64,000 nucleotides of DNA, from positions 405,573 through 469,572 of the forward strand of contig CANTFL010001426.1 of assembly GCA_947650285.1 (NCBI GenBank), read 5' to 3'. Made by a program: the position numbers and the translations under genes. Below are positions 53,040 through 64,000 of the stretch, piece after piece. Source of the DNA: Hyaloperonospora brassicae (lineage: Eukaryota > Oomycota > Peronosporomycetes > Peronosporales > Peronosporaceae). The notes beneath the pieces were generated by a model, which was not told the origin of the DNA, did not search any database, and saw only the letters and a program-made list of their open reading frames with translations. Every line of letters starts with the position of its first letter. The stretch's first letter is position 1.

Positions 53040-54720
53040 TTTTCAGCGCATGACGAGTCCGTACATGCTCTGCGCAAATAAAACCGCAACGGAAGAGGCT
53101 GCAAGGATGAGTGTAGCCGGAGAACAATCTGTCCAAGAATCAGAGAAACAGGGGTCACGTCACCTTCTGCTTCCAGCAAGCATACTGCGAAACCATTAGT
53201 TGCAGGAGCCCGTGGTCATCCACTTGCAGCTCCTTCACCCGCAGCTTCGTCTGCGGGTGGTAGTCCCATGACCCATGAATCCAAATTAGAGGTAGTCTAT
53301 TCGGTCAAGTCGGAATCTTCCGACTCGAAGCCATCCGTAAAAATCGACCGTAAGGTTATTAAAACGACGACTACTGCTCTTCGCCACAGCCTCGGTTAAA
53401 ATTTACGCTATTAGACGGTCGGTTCATCCGCCGATTCTGAGAATTCATCGCCTGGACTAAACCGGAAACGCTAGTATTTGTACGAAGCGAGTGTAAAACA
53501 TGAGGACGGAATTCCTCATGAGAATGTTAGTGACTCTTCGCGGAGTTATTGTTGCCATAGTCGCAGCAATACTGGGTATCGCGGCGATCGTGGTGGCAGC
53601 TCTCATATTGGCACCACGCAGAAAGAGAAATTCCGCAACGCGTTGCGATCTTTTCATGATAACAAGCCATGTATGCCTACCTTAAGCGAATTAAGAGGGT
53701 GGTTTGGCTGTACCACTGGGAGTTCTCGAATCCTACTCTTTGACTCGTCAAGGATTCATGGACTTGATCCCAGTGCGAAAAATTATCGCACTCGGCATCA
53801 TTGTTAATCGATACCTATTTCAGAAATAAATGGTACTACGGTAACCACAAGCGAGTCGAAACTTTATTGTTTCAGGCGTGAAATGATTTCATCGGCAAAT
53901 TTAAAAATGTTGGCCGTGACAATTGGCTAAAGAGGCAGGTTTCCTTGCCTCTCGTAGTGTCAATCGTCAGATTTGTGTTGACAGCTCTGTTTGTGGCCCT
54001 AGGAAGGAACACCTCTTTAATTAACTCTATGGAAGGGCGCGCATCTCGTCTGAGATGCTTTAAGTGATTGAGAACCTACAATCCCTTTAAGAACGCGGCG
54101 GGCGTTCGTATGACGATGGTCATTTATCTTTAAAGGGTGTGTCTTGTCGTACAGCTCGACGAGACTGAGCACATCCTTCATTAGCTGGGAGCGGGGCTCC
54201 ATGCAGTTCCACGACGGTGGATTCACCCGCCACTGGACAAGGTAAGTCGTCCTTGATCCTGTATCGTCACGGTGGTACAAGATAGGCTCCACCAGGAAGC
54301 TTTGACCCCGTGTGAGTCTACCGAAGATTGTGGAGAAGGAGGTAAACTCCTCCAGGTCGTTCTGCTCACCATCTTGACCCGCACTAGACGGATTCCGCAA
54401 TTGTTTGATTGCGCGAGGATATGGAGCACGAGTGGGAGAGGGGCTAGGCTCTGAACGATTCTGTGCGGCAAAAATGCAAGGGTCGTCAGGCTGATCGGGC
54501 CTTGAATCGTGCCGAATACGCCCTCGCCCAACTTCAGGTCGAGCGCAATGTCCGACTCCTCGATGAAGAGACGGGGATAGCTTGTAGAGATATCTCTCAG
54601 CTGAGTTTTAAGTCTCTTCACCCCGCGTCCAGAATGAACGTCTAGAGCGCGAGTACAAGACCTAATCGAGAATCTTGTACGTAGGGGATATCTTCATCGT
54701 AAGAAGAAGGTAAGAACTGA
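53040..54720 (+). pseudogene. Antisense-ORF remnant, family-B element
   Basis: Plus-strand fragments align with the element A antisense protein: LEVVYSVKSESSDS at about 53296 (the site of the element A TAG reads GAG here), RHSLG at about 53380, RILLFDSSRIHGLDPSAKNY at 53727-53795, FKNVGRDNWLKRQ at about 53896-53935, and coiled-coil remnants near 54480-54650. Amino-acid changes are conservative and many codon differences are synonymous. Numerous stops make it a pseudogene. Confidence 0.65.
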
Positions 54721-54779
54721 CAGTACGAAGGAAATGAACCTCATAAAAGGTAGACTTTTTACACATTCCAAGCGGAAGC

Positions 54780-57700
54780 TTAATCGTGTATGCGTTGCCT
54801 TGTATCCGCCGCACACGAAAGGGGCCGATGTACTTGGGCAGTAGTGTACTGCTAACAGGTCAGTTACAACGTGTGCAGGGAGATTTACCGTAGATAGTAG
54901 GACTAAGTCGCCTTTAATACAAAAAAGAACATTTTCTCTTCCATTCTTGTCAGCGTTCCGGTTTTAACTGTCCACCGCGTAAGCAATTAAATCTTGTACA
55001 TAACAGAGAACTGCTTCACGAGCCAGCAGAAATGCTTCTGCTGACTCGGCATTGTTCTGTTCACTTTGCCGTGTATGTACTACAGAAAGAATTCTCTCCT
55101 CTTTCTGTCATTCAGCGAGGGTGTCATCGTCCTCGCTGGAATAGTCGTTGGCGATGCTGGATATTCCAGCATCGTCACTATTGTCTGACGTAGCAGCAGC
55201 GTCATTGTTACTGCTCATTTCAACTTATTCGATGTCGATATTATCGACATCGGCTTCAAACGTAACGTCGTGAACGATGATACGTGATGAGCAAGAGCCA
55301 AAATGGTTTTCCTTGAGCTACCTTCCCCTAACCCAGATTCACTATGTATCGGGGCGGGGATGCGTGGGTGGCGTAAGCAATCCACATATTTGCGTCGTGG
55401 ACGCATACACGGAGTTTTTAAAAAAAATTAGACCATTAGCTAGAACTCACGCCACCTCGGTAAGGGATGGACGTATCCTCGAAGGATCATTTTGAGGACA
55501 TGGTTATACGTTCTGTCTGACCGTTTGTTTCGGGATGGTCAGATGTTGATATCTTTAACCGCGTTCCGAGTGATCAGAACACGGAATGCCAAAACTTCGC
55601 CGTGAACCGAGGGTCACGGTCAGACACGACTTCTCGGGGTAATTCGTGAAGTAAAAACACTGTATGGATAAAGACATGAGCACAGCCTTGTGCCGTGATC
55701 GACTCGGGGACAGCAGCAAGATGACCATCATGTTGAAATAGTCACGAGCACAAGAATACCAATATTTTTGCGAGTGCTGTCGAGAGTCCCGAAGACAAAA
55801 TCCATGGAAACGGACTATCAACACTCTGCCGAGACAGGCAGAGGTTGTAATGGTGCACGGAATAATGGACTGAGCTTCACCCGTTGACAAATCTCGCAAG
55901 AACGAATGTACTTGCGAAAAAACTGATACTGGCGGGGCCAGTAAAAGCCACGACTTAATGTAAGATAAATCTTTTCTCGAACACGATGACCACTTGTTGG
56001 GGCATCGTTACACTCATAAATTATGCTCAAGCGCAGATTGAAGAAAGTGGGCACGACGACACGAGACGTGTCGCCGGCAAATGCTGTATAGTACATTAAC
56101 CAGTTGCGTATTGTATACCGATCCGATGTAGACCGATACAAAGCCGGTAAATGTTTCAACAATAACGAGCTGGATTCACCAGATGATCCATCAAGCGTAG
56201 GAGATCCTCATATTCTGCGTAGGTCTATCTCACTTCGTCAAGTAATGTTGACGACGTAACACTGACAGTAAGTGTCGCAGTAGTGGGCTTGTCCTCACTG
56301 TTGGGTTGCGCTCCCGGCTTGAAATTGGGTCGGCGTTTAAGCGCATCAGCGACGACGTTAAGTCGTCATTGTATATAAATTACGGAGAAGTTGTACTCAA
56401 CCTCGCCATTTTTTGCGATAGTTGTGGACTAACTATGGCCGTGCGTAGTGACGCATGGTCCGTATACACGATGAACGGTCTATCTCCCAAGAGATAGAAA
56501 TGAAACTTGTCTAGTACATTTTGCATATAAAGGTGTTGCTTTTATGCACTGAAACATTACTCCCGGCAGCTTGCAGCTCACGCGAATAATTAAGATGAAG
56601 CTCTCTGCGCCATCTGTATCAAACTTCATCTACGCACAGCCGATTGCAAAATCGCTGGCGGCATAGAACACATGGAATGGATTGTCCTAATTTGAAATCG
56701 CCAGTATGAAAGATTACATCAAGCTCTGTTTGAAACCTTTAAAGAAACGCTGACAGTCACCGTCCATAACCACTTAACGCTTTTTTGAGTAAGCGAGAGA
56801 GATGCACAGTCATCTCTGTGTAGCTGCGCGAGTATTGTGCAAGCTCGCCGCTAGGTCGAAGAATTTCCTTAGTTTCTCGATATCGACTATCACAAGCCAG
56901 TCGGTGATCGCCTTGATCTTTTCGGGATTGGGGCGTACGCCTTGTTTACCCACGACGCACCCAAGAAGAGGTAAATTGATAGCCGCGATTATACACTTCC
57001 TGAGGTTGGCGTACAACTAATTCTTGAGAATAAGTTGAAGAACCTGACGAACGTGTGTCCCGTGAGCTTCCACATCCGATTTCCCGTCCATAGCCCGGAT
57101 ATGAACGAACACATCGTCGAAGTAACTCGGTTGCGAAGTCTCGCACCGGTCTCAACACATTGGTGACACATCTGTTGAATGTTGCAGGGGTGTTGCTCAT
57201 CCCCTGAGGCCTCACTAGCCACTCTCACAGCATACCGCTGGGGGTACTCACTGCCGTGAACGGGACGTCCCGTTCACGCATGAGGATCTGATAGGATCCA
57301 TCAGATCCATGGACGAAAAGATGGTACTCTTTGACATACCATCTATGACCACGTCCTTCTTCGGTATCGACGTCTGAGTCGGTACCGTTGCAGCATTCAA
57401 TTTGTTGAATGCGTGCACTATCCGCCACCCTCCTGTGGCCTTTCGCACACAGAAGGTCGGAGAGCTGTGAAGGGATGTTGATTCCCTCACATGGCCCGCT
57501 GCTAAGCGATCGGCAAAGAACTTGTCGATCGCTAGTACTTGTTCACGAGGCAGTGGCCGCTGCTTCATGACACAGTACTTCGAGCCCGGTTTGAGCTCGA
57601 TCTCGTGTCTATTGTCTTTGTTCTGCGGCAACTCGCAAGGTACGGATTCTGGAAACAAATTCTTGAATTCGATCAAATCCTTATACAAAGGATTTGCCTG

Positions 57701-58680
57701 AAGTGACCCCCAGGATTGAGATGTGTATCGTTCATTCCAAGTCTTCTCATCGATGAAGCTTTCGTCCATCGATAAACTGCTGAAAACCCGTTCGTTCTCA
57801 TCAAACACTGTTGCCGACCGAATGTCGGTCACATACTCATCCTCTGTGACGAGTATGCAGATCTGCTTGACTTTGCCACTACGCAGATCACGCAAGAACC
57901 GTTTCGGTTCTAGCGTTGGCAACTGAGTTATCTCCGAAGTCAACTTCGGAGGCACAACAAGATCAAGCGTATAAGCGCCTACGCTTGATCCGTCATTAAC
58001 CAAGACGTTCAACGTCTCGGTTTCTTCCTGGGAACTTGCTTCCACAGCTTGTTGAGAGTCTGTTCTCTCAATATGTAACTCGAGAGGGAGTCCTTCCTCT
58101 TGAACGTGGGGAGTTGTTCCCTCTACGACTTCTGAATGTGGATGTGCAACCACAGTCAGGGACTGATCTTCTACGGCTGACTCTTTAGTCGACCTAGGAT
58201 GACCGTGTTGCCCCTTGGGGGCAACAGGTTTCTTTCTTCTAAGATGCTGCCCGCTAGGCATGCATCCATGTCCCGGTCAACTCGACTCATTCGAGTGGTG
58301 GATCTTCGGCGCTTCTTTTACCTCTGTACAGCCGCCGGGAGCTTGCTCCACAGTGTAGTAATCAACTACACTGAGATCATGTGCAGTAGTACTAACGACC
58401 GTACCGCAAGTGAGACCATCTCACTCACTCGTAGTACATACACAATCTTGTGGACAATCCATGACGTTCACCAGATGGCCATCTAGTGAACAAGCAATAG
58501 GCATCTTCACGGATCGATGCTGCCAGCTCACGCTTGGTTCGTACCCTCTGAGACACATTAATCCTGGGATGACATCAAATTTGTCATCCAGATCCAATGC
58601 GATAAAATCACCATCTTACTGTTTTCCCTCTAACGTGTAGTGGATTTGTACTACACGTTTATTAACGATCATCTATGCGC
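54780..58680 (-). pseudogene. Pol remnant (protease, RT, RNase H, integrase), family-B element
   Basis: Integrase zinc domain pieces (SGHRVREKIYLTLSRGFYWP) lie at 55818-56162. The catalytic segment missing in element A can still be traced at 55580-55760 in broken frames. RT (RHEIELKPGSKYC, HSSPTFCVRKATGGWRIVHA) is at 57248-58261, where the frame is open for 337 codons, and the YFDD region is near 57110. The protease part (58199-58680) has many changes. Confidence 0.8.
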
Positions 58681-58779
58681 CTGTGGCGAGGCACACTGTC
58701 ATCCTCGTTGAAGGAATGTCGCGCTCAATGAACTTATGTCTACGACCCTCTAGTAACTGGAGACAAACATTGTTTTTTC

Positions 58780-59760
58780 GACGCCCCACAGTCAAATAGA
58801 GCACAAAGTGACATATTATTTGTCACTTCTAACTTTAAGGCGATGAGTGTCAATTCATACCAGGTGCAGAGACACACAATGATTGTGTATCTGGAGCAAC
58901 TTTCGTCAAGCGATTTGCAAATTTTCTTGAGGTTGCTGGATCAGTAGAGCGCTCCGCCCCTACTGACTCCGGCCATTTTTTGATGACCCGCTTTGCTTTT
59001 GCGGTTTCTCAACAGCGCTGGACCTACGCCCATTGCCCTTCTTGGCAAACAGTCGTTCATCTCGCTCAGTACTATTTGGTACTGGGCGGGGGCACTACTC
59101 TAGTAAGCGTAGTGTCCTAGCTTCTGACAACGATTGCACTTCTGCAATCGCGTGTTGTTTGAAGACCGAGGCCTCTCGATTTCAACATAACATAGGTCCA
59201 TTAGTTCTGGACCTGTAGTCTTTTGGCGTCTTGGTGGACGATGGGAGCTCGAGCTAGCATGGGACTGTCTCATGCTACAGTCTATATGTTCCGAAGGTGC
59301 GATGCTTGTTCATGTGTATCCATATTTAAATTTAACAGGCGGTTTCTGACGGACCATCTGCGACAATTGCATTAACACCGTAATCAACGTGTATTTACAT
59401 ACCGGGTTAGCACTTATACTACTCGCGAGGACTCCTATATGCTGAGCGTAAGCGTGCACATCACAATTAGCCTGCTTAAGTTATAAGATCTCTGATCGAT
59501 ATTCTAAGTCATCCTTTGGCGGTCAAACGTCGGATTAGGTCGGAACTTGAAGAATTCAATCTATCTAAAGCTTATGGGTTGCTTATCTCGAGACCTATGG
59601 ATCAAGTCTTGGCACGTCCTGCCAAATAGATTTGAGCAAATGTCAGATTCATTTGCTCATCGTCGATACGACGTGACCTTATGGCTCTGTCTGGTTCGAC
59701 GAACCATAATAGCAGGAATGCTTCCTCGATTTCTCTGTACTTAAATATATCAACCTATTT
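58780..59760 (-). pseudogene. Gag remnant, family-B element
   Basis: Zinc-knuckle and downstream Gag sequence homologous to element A 21660-22470 can be followed with many frameshifts. CAG is retained at the site where element A Gag has TAG. Homology is lost near 59760. Confidence 0.7.
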
Positions 59761-60014
59761 CACCTAGATCATGCTGTAGGTGGTGCCAGAAAGGCCGCCG
59801 CCCCAGCGGTCGGTCACCCCCCTGTACAAGTTCGGACCTGGTATCAATGCAGACACAACTCGCGCCCCGCGAAATGTGTAAATGCGTTAAGCGTGAAAAT
59901 ACATGTCTTCATACTGTAAATCCATTCAAACACCAACTCCATCCGTTCACATTTCATGGCGACATCGAAGTAGACGAGGCATTTCCCACCCATTAGCCTC
60001 AGTGTGACGAGAAG

Positions 60015-60404
60015 TGTAACGGGGCACACCCTTGCGTAACTTAACGCAAGGGTTTTGGGTGCCCCGACGGACGTACACGTGGCAAGCGAGGAAGCGTAGG
60101 TAGGGTAAAAGCAGAACTGTTATATTAATATAATTAAGTCTTTAAACTACTCTCTCTCTGTTTGACTTAGCTTAACTATACTAATATAACTGGATGTATG
60201 GTGACGTCTCGTCACCACTCATTGCGCGCGTCTTGCGGCGATTGGTGGGTTGATATCATCACGATATCAACCAATGAACAGACCCTTTGGTCGACCCTTC
60301 AATATCATCACTTTGGTGATATTGTTTAAAGAATATCATCTTCATATTCTTGATTGTCACTTTCCTTAAAGTGACAATTTCATGTAACGGGCTGCCCTGT
60401 TACA
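60015..60404 (-). repeat. Family-A LTR inserted in Copia RT
   Basis: This LTR is 390 bp and about 97% identical to the element A LTRs. It interrupts a minus-strand Copia reverse transcriptase right after a VMDMST motif. The five flanking bases (AGAAG on the left, GTAGA on the right) do not form a target duplication. Confidence 0.92.
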
Positions 60405-60625
60405 GTAGACATGTCCATAACGGCAGCAAATGTGAGGACACAGTCGACTTCAAATACAAGCTCATTGCCCCACGCCAATAGTCGCGCTTTGAGGCGTTTG
60501 ACGTCTCCATCAGCAGTTTTCTTTGTCTTGTACACCAACTTCGTGTGGAGTGCATTGCTGCTGCTCGGACACTTAATAAGATGACATACGTTGATGCTCT
60601 CGAGCTCTTTCAATTCTTCATACAT
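60405..60625 (-). pseudogene. Copia reverse transcriptase N-terminal fragment
   Basis: YKTKKTADGDVKRLKARLLA (about 60480-60540) followed by LTFAAVMDMST is the first RT block of Ty1/Copia elements. It is cut by the family-A LTR at 60404. Confidence 0.85.
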
Positions 60626-61041
60626 CGCCTTCTTAAGTCCTCTCTTATAGGACTTCGCATTGATTTGCGGTAGTTCTTCGGACCACGCTCGTATACGTGG
60701 TTTACGACGCTCGTATAGCTTACTGGCTAATCACGTGCCGCGACTAACTGAGAGAACTTTGACGCGCTACACGTACCGTGTGACGAGCGGGTCCATGACT
60801 TGTTCTTCGACCTCCCGCTACGCATGGTATATTTCCCTTTTCTTTCAGTTTTAATGAGACCTCGAGCGATGCCGTCGACGGCGCAACAGATTCTAAATTT
60901 CTGGAACAGCTGGGGTGGCTGATTCTTTGTATTCGAGCGCGCGCTGGATCTGTTCCTTTTGCTCGTGACTAAGATCGCAATGTATTCACCTGCTGCGTGA
61001 CGACCACGACGTTGTCATTTTTCAAAAAGGCTCGATAGCCT

Positions 61042-61988
61042 TTAGTTTCGTCGCTCCTTCCAACGATAATGCCAACTTGTGCTTGTTGTGCAAGCAGTTA
61101 TTTTACGAGGGCCTTGATAGAGCGTGCAACATGAGCTGAATACCACTGTTTTGCGAAAGTCGGAGGCAACCTTCGTGAGTACATGAAGTGGCGACGCGCG
61201 TCGCAAATTTGCGCTTGTTGGGATCCTGTTAAGGATGTACGCCGCGTATTTGACGGCATCTCCCCAAAATGCTAACGGCAGGTCACTTGCAAAGATCTTG
61301 GACCGAGCCATATTTTCAACGGTCCGATGCATCCGCTGCGCCTTGTCGTTCGAAGCTTAATTTACTGATTCTGAGACTTAAAGGGCTACTCCAGTGCGCT
61401 TGCAGAAAAAGTCCAAATTTTGGTACTTTACGCCACCGTCCGTACGTAGGACGTGATATACGACAATAAAAGCGCTTTAAACGCGCTTTTTAAAAAACAC
61501 TAAAAAGTGTTTTAACTTTTCTGCTGCTCGATCCTTGGTTAAGGTTAGAAACACGCGGCAGTAGTATGACTTATGGTCGACAAAATTTACAAGATATATG
61601 TTTCCATGCCATTGCTTCGGCGTCATAGGTATTTTAGATCCAAACAGATGACTCCACCAATCCTGTCGATTAGTGCGTTCACGCCGGTGTTCTTTTGCGA
61701 TTAAATATTCTTCGTCAGCTTCCTTTCAGCACATGACGAGCTCGTGAGTCTATACCGATCTGTAAGCTTAATCCCTGACGCAGCATCCTTCGCCATTCGC
61801 TTCACTGTGTGGAAGGAGAGGTGTCCGAGTCGCTGTTTGAAATTAATGAGCGTACCCCTTTGAAATTCCGACGATGACATAGCCGTTCTTTCGTCGGCCA
61901 GTATAGCCATCAGTACGTCACTTGGCATATCCTTTAAGTGCGAAGTTTCCATTGTCTTAACGTAAAGTACGTTGTTCTTTATAGACAA
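61042..61988 (-). pseudogene. Copia Gag-pre-integrase domain and integrase remnant
   Basis: The RLGHLSFHTVKRMAKD motif (H..H zinc pair, about 61800-61850) is followed by a CAERK region. The later core part reads RTVENMARSKIFASDLPLAF...AAYILNRIPT at 61200-61332, the conserved end of Copia integrase. The middle of the core is out of frame. Confidence 0.78.
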
Positions 61989-62081
61989 CTAGAAAGCCAC
62001 TTCCCCATTCCTTCGATTGGCAGGCGCACGCGTCCCGTCATCGTACACCATTCCAAAACCCTTGAGCTCGCAATTTCCATA

Positions 62082-63662
62082 TTATACAACGTTGTGCTCG
62101 AGTTCAGTCGCAATTTGGACGTCGGTAAGCTTGACCTTCCTCTCCTTACCACAAGCCAAATCGCATCTACGGACACGGCCGGCCCTTGAAAAGGATAGTG
62201 TTTCTCCATCCGCCATGCTGCACTGATAGTTGCAGACCTGTGCGTCCAATAACATGATCTTGTCCTTCACAAGGTGTAGAATTGAATTACTGTCCAAGAT
62301 CCACGTGCCCTTTGTGTCGTTTGCATCTTCGACTTCATAAATCAGATCCGTACTTTTGTTGCCATGTGACGATTTCTTGTTCTTGCCTCCACTGTCGCTT
62401 ATCGCTAGAACCATATCTACACCACCTCCTTTGCCACGACGTCCACCGTGATTCTTACGGGTTTTGCTGCGACAGTCAGCCTCTATGTGGTCAACTTTCC
62501 CGCACACAAAGCACGTGCGCCTTTCTCTCTTTGTCGGTATCTCGTCAACTAGAGCAACGACGTCTCGTCGAAGTGCGCGACCTTTACGCGAGTCAAGCTC
62601 CACAGACTGCGCGAAGGCGGCGAGCTGCTTGGCTTGACGCAAATAGTCAACCCGTGAATTGTCGTTCTTAGCCATAAGAAGTGTGCTAAATTTCGAAGAA
62701 GCGTAGTGCACGATGTTGTCGAGCACTTGTTGGGACGCACCCCCGCACGCGTCACTAGAGGCAACTAAGTATAGGTAATGCTCCGGTCAGATTCGTTTGG
62801 GGACTTTCCGCACCGTAAAGGCTGCATCGACTGCGACGCCTTAATCGTATTCTTGACAGTCTACAGGACCCTTTCCATGACGTGGTCGAGTGTAAGTAAC
62901 TGCGTGTACCACAACTACAGCTGTTTATTGTAGTGGCGTTCTTCGGTGCCACTCAAGTAGTGTCCTAGCAAGCCGGCTTTGACTTCTTCGAACCAGGCAA
63001 AGCTGCATGCGTGCTGAGCCATCGTTACTAGCCGTAAGAGATCCGACCCCATTCGAGAAGGCCAGAGCCAAGACCATGTTAGAGGATGCTTTCGTCGATC
63101 TTCGTGATAGTTAGCTTCTGCTGACGCGCCTCTGGCACTCTGTACGCAGGACACGCTTTCTGATATTCATGTCGCGGCGCTTGATGCTCTTAAAAGCCTT
63201 GTCGCGGCTCAGGTGCGACTTACTGTGAACCGAGCTGTTCGACGTGCGCTGCTTGCGCTGGTGACCATCTTGCTAGTTATCGTAGTTGGTCTTAGCATGG
63301 TATGGAACTTGTCGACTTGACGGCGACTTACCAAGCGCGTCCAAGTGCATTGGGCAAGCGTTGCCCATGTTGCGACCGAGAAGAGAGCTGAAGAGCCCAC
63401 TCTCGATTGCACCTCAGAGCTGCTCGTTCTCGTCCATCTGCATTTGAGACGCATCCGTGCGCTCCATGCGACCTTCGAGTTCCATGAGCATCTTGAGTAT
63501 CCTCTCTTTCACGCCAGCGCCACTTTCGTGAGTTGGAGGGTCGACGATTTCGGTAGGCGGCGTCACGGTCCTTTTGTGACCTGTAATTGGCGGCGCCTGT
63601 GCCGTGTCGTCGGAGGTGTCATTGAGGCTCATATCCTGTTCAACATAGTGCTTAGTGGTCAA
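62082..63662 (-). pseudogene. Copia Gag and protease remnant
   Basis: An ATG at 63660-63662 opens a Thr/Asp-rich N-terminus. A capsid-like segment includes LLGHYLSGTEERHYNKQL (about 62915-62970) and LDNIVHYAS with DYLRQAKQLAAFAQSVE (62580-62726). The CCHC knuckle CFVCGKVDHIEADC is at about 62470-62515. The protease has WILDSNSILHLV at about 62270-62305, where the usual Asp-Ser-Gly-Ala is Asp-Ser-Asn-Ser, so the active site is lost. The family is shared with 36380-38063. Confidence 0.8.
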
Positions 63663-64000
63663 CAGGATTCGGTTGTTACGTATTAGCCTACCAGTAAACC
63701 GTTCAAGCTTTAAGCTTCCTTAACATTCAGTAAATTGGTTGCAGTGTAACTCCTTGGTTGACCATACATAAAAGTCAGACAGTATCATCAGCCGGATCTC
63801 ACTCCTTTCATGACTATTTGCAAATTCTTCTTGAATAGTAATCATCAACTCCATCGATCTTCCTTCATTCTTGTTCACATTGGCTGGCTTTGACATGCTT
63901 AGCTAAGCAAACCAAGAGCTGGCTCAGCTTCACAAACGCTTTCTGTGGCTGCATGCGTCAGAGTCCGAGATCTGCCGGAACAAAATAATATGGCCCTTCT
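63663..64000. other. Probable Copia leader or LTR portion, unassigned
   Basis: The sequence lies upstream of the Copia Gag start. TGGTAGGCTAAT on the minus strand at about 63680-63692 could be a primer site, but no LTR partner is in the window. Confidence 0.3.

Larger units (their letters stand above)
52481..59760 (-). mobile_element. Decayed family-B Ty3/Gypsy element, 5' end missing
   Basis: It is collinear with element A in the same orientation: 3' LTR 52481-52920, polypurine tract, antisense-ORF remnant on the plus strand, then integrase, RT, protease and Gag remnants on the minus strand. Homology stops inside Gag near 59760, so the 5' LTR is lost. Most of it is heavily mutated, but 57090-58300 is almost identical to element A (19785-20960 and beyond), against about 80-85% on either side. 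It is a mosaic. Confidence 0.85.
59844..63662 (-). mobile_element. Decayed Copia (Ty1-type) element
   Basis: Minus-strand order: Gag (63662-62400), protease (about 62270-62330), Gag-pre-integrase domain (61988-61701), integrase (about 61700-61042) and RT start (60625-60405), interrupted by the family-A LTR. A weak continuation of RT is possible at 59844-60014. Many frameshifts are present; no intact polyprotein remains. Its 5' LTR would lie near or beyond the window end. Confidence 0.82.

Noticed and set aside
60015..60404. 5' LTR of the family-B element that begins at 52481
   Set aside because: It belongs to family A, not B; Gag homology stops at about 59760, and Copia sequence lies directly to its right.

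Overview
The window looks like nuclear DNA of an oomycete (Phytophthora / downy mildew type). This is inferred from compact genes with short GT-AG introns (63-127 bp), a ubiquitin-like/PI4-kinase fusion, a PX-RING protein, chromodomain Ty3/Gypsy elements, a Copia family with a zinc-knuckle Gag, and a MULE. It reads as a small gene-dense block followed by a large nested transposon block, as in a 'two-speed' genome. The species cannot be named from the sequence. LAYOUT: 1-12.5 kb is the gene block: an RCC1-repeat IBTK-like protein (5' partial), a five-exon coiled-coil protein that may be kinetochore DSN1, a single-pass membrane protein (-), a run of unassigned exon-like pieces, a PX + RING-H2 protein, and the mitochondrial M16 presequence protease (-). 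12.5-15.5 kb has no confident gene but holds a tRNA-like repeat. 15478-23248 is a 7.8-kb Ty3/Gypsy element (family A) with almost identical 391-bp LTRs and a 5-bp target duplication. 24.5-27.0 kb is an intact four-exon UbL/PI4-kinase gene (-). 28291-36340 is a family-B LTR split by a 7.6-kb family-C Gypsy element. 36.4-38.1 kb is a dead Copia gag-protease fragment. 38.7-46.7 kb is a dead, GATC-rich Gypsy element with two RNase H regions. 47.4 kb is a decayed family-C solo LTR. 48.1-51.2 kb is a MULE with terminal inverted repeats. 52.5-59.8 kb is a decayed family-B Gypsy. 60.0-60.4 kb is a family-A LTR sitting in a dead Copia element that runs to the window end. HOW IT FITS TOGETHER: The host genes are housekeeping (mitochondrial proteolysis, phosphoinositide signalling, endomembrane ubiquitin ligation, possibly the kinetochore) and show no pathway cluster. 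The most interesting biology is in Gypsy families A, B and C. (1) Their LTRs and internal regions are paved with back-to-back perfect short hairpins (stems 7-12 bp, short loops), far above chance, and these have decayed in the old copy. (2) Between integrase and the 3' LTR they carry a long ORF on the strand opposite gag-pol, ending in a coiled coil and overlapping the integrase chromodomain antisense. In two diverged copies its differences are mostly at third codon positions, as for a selected gene. (3) Element A lacks the integrase catalytic segment and has many other breaks, yet has nearly identical LTRs, so it was probably mobilised in trans.
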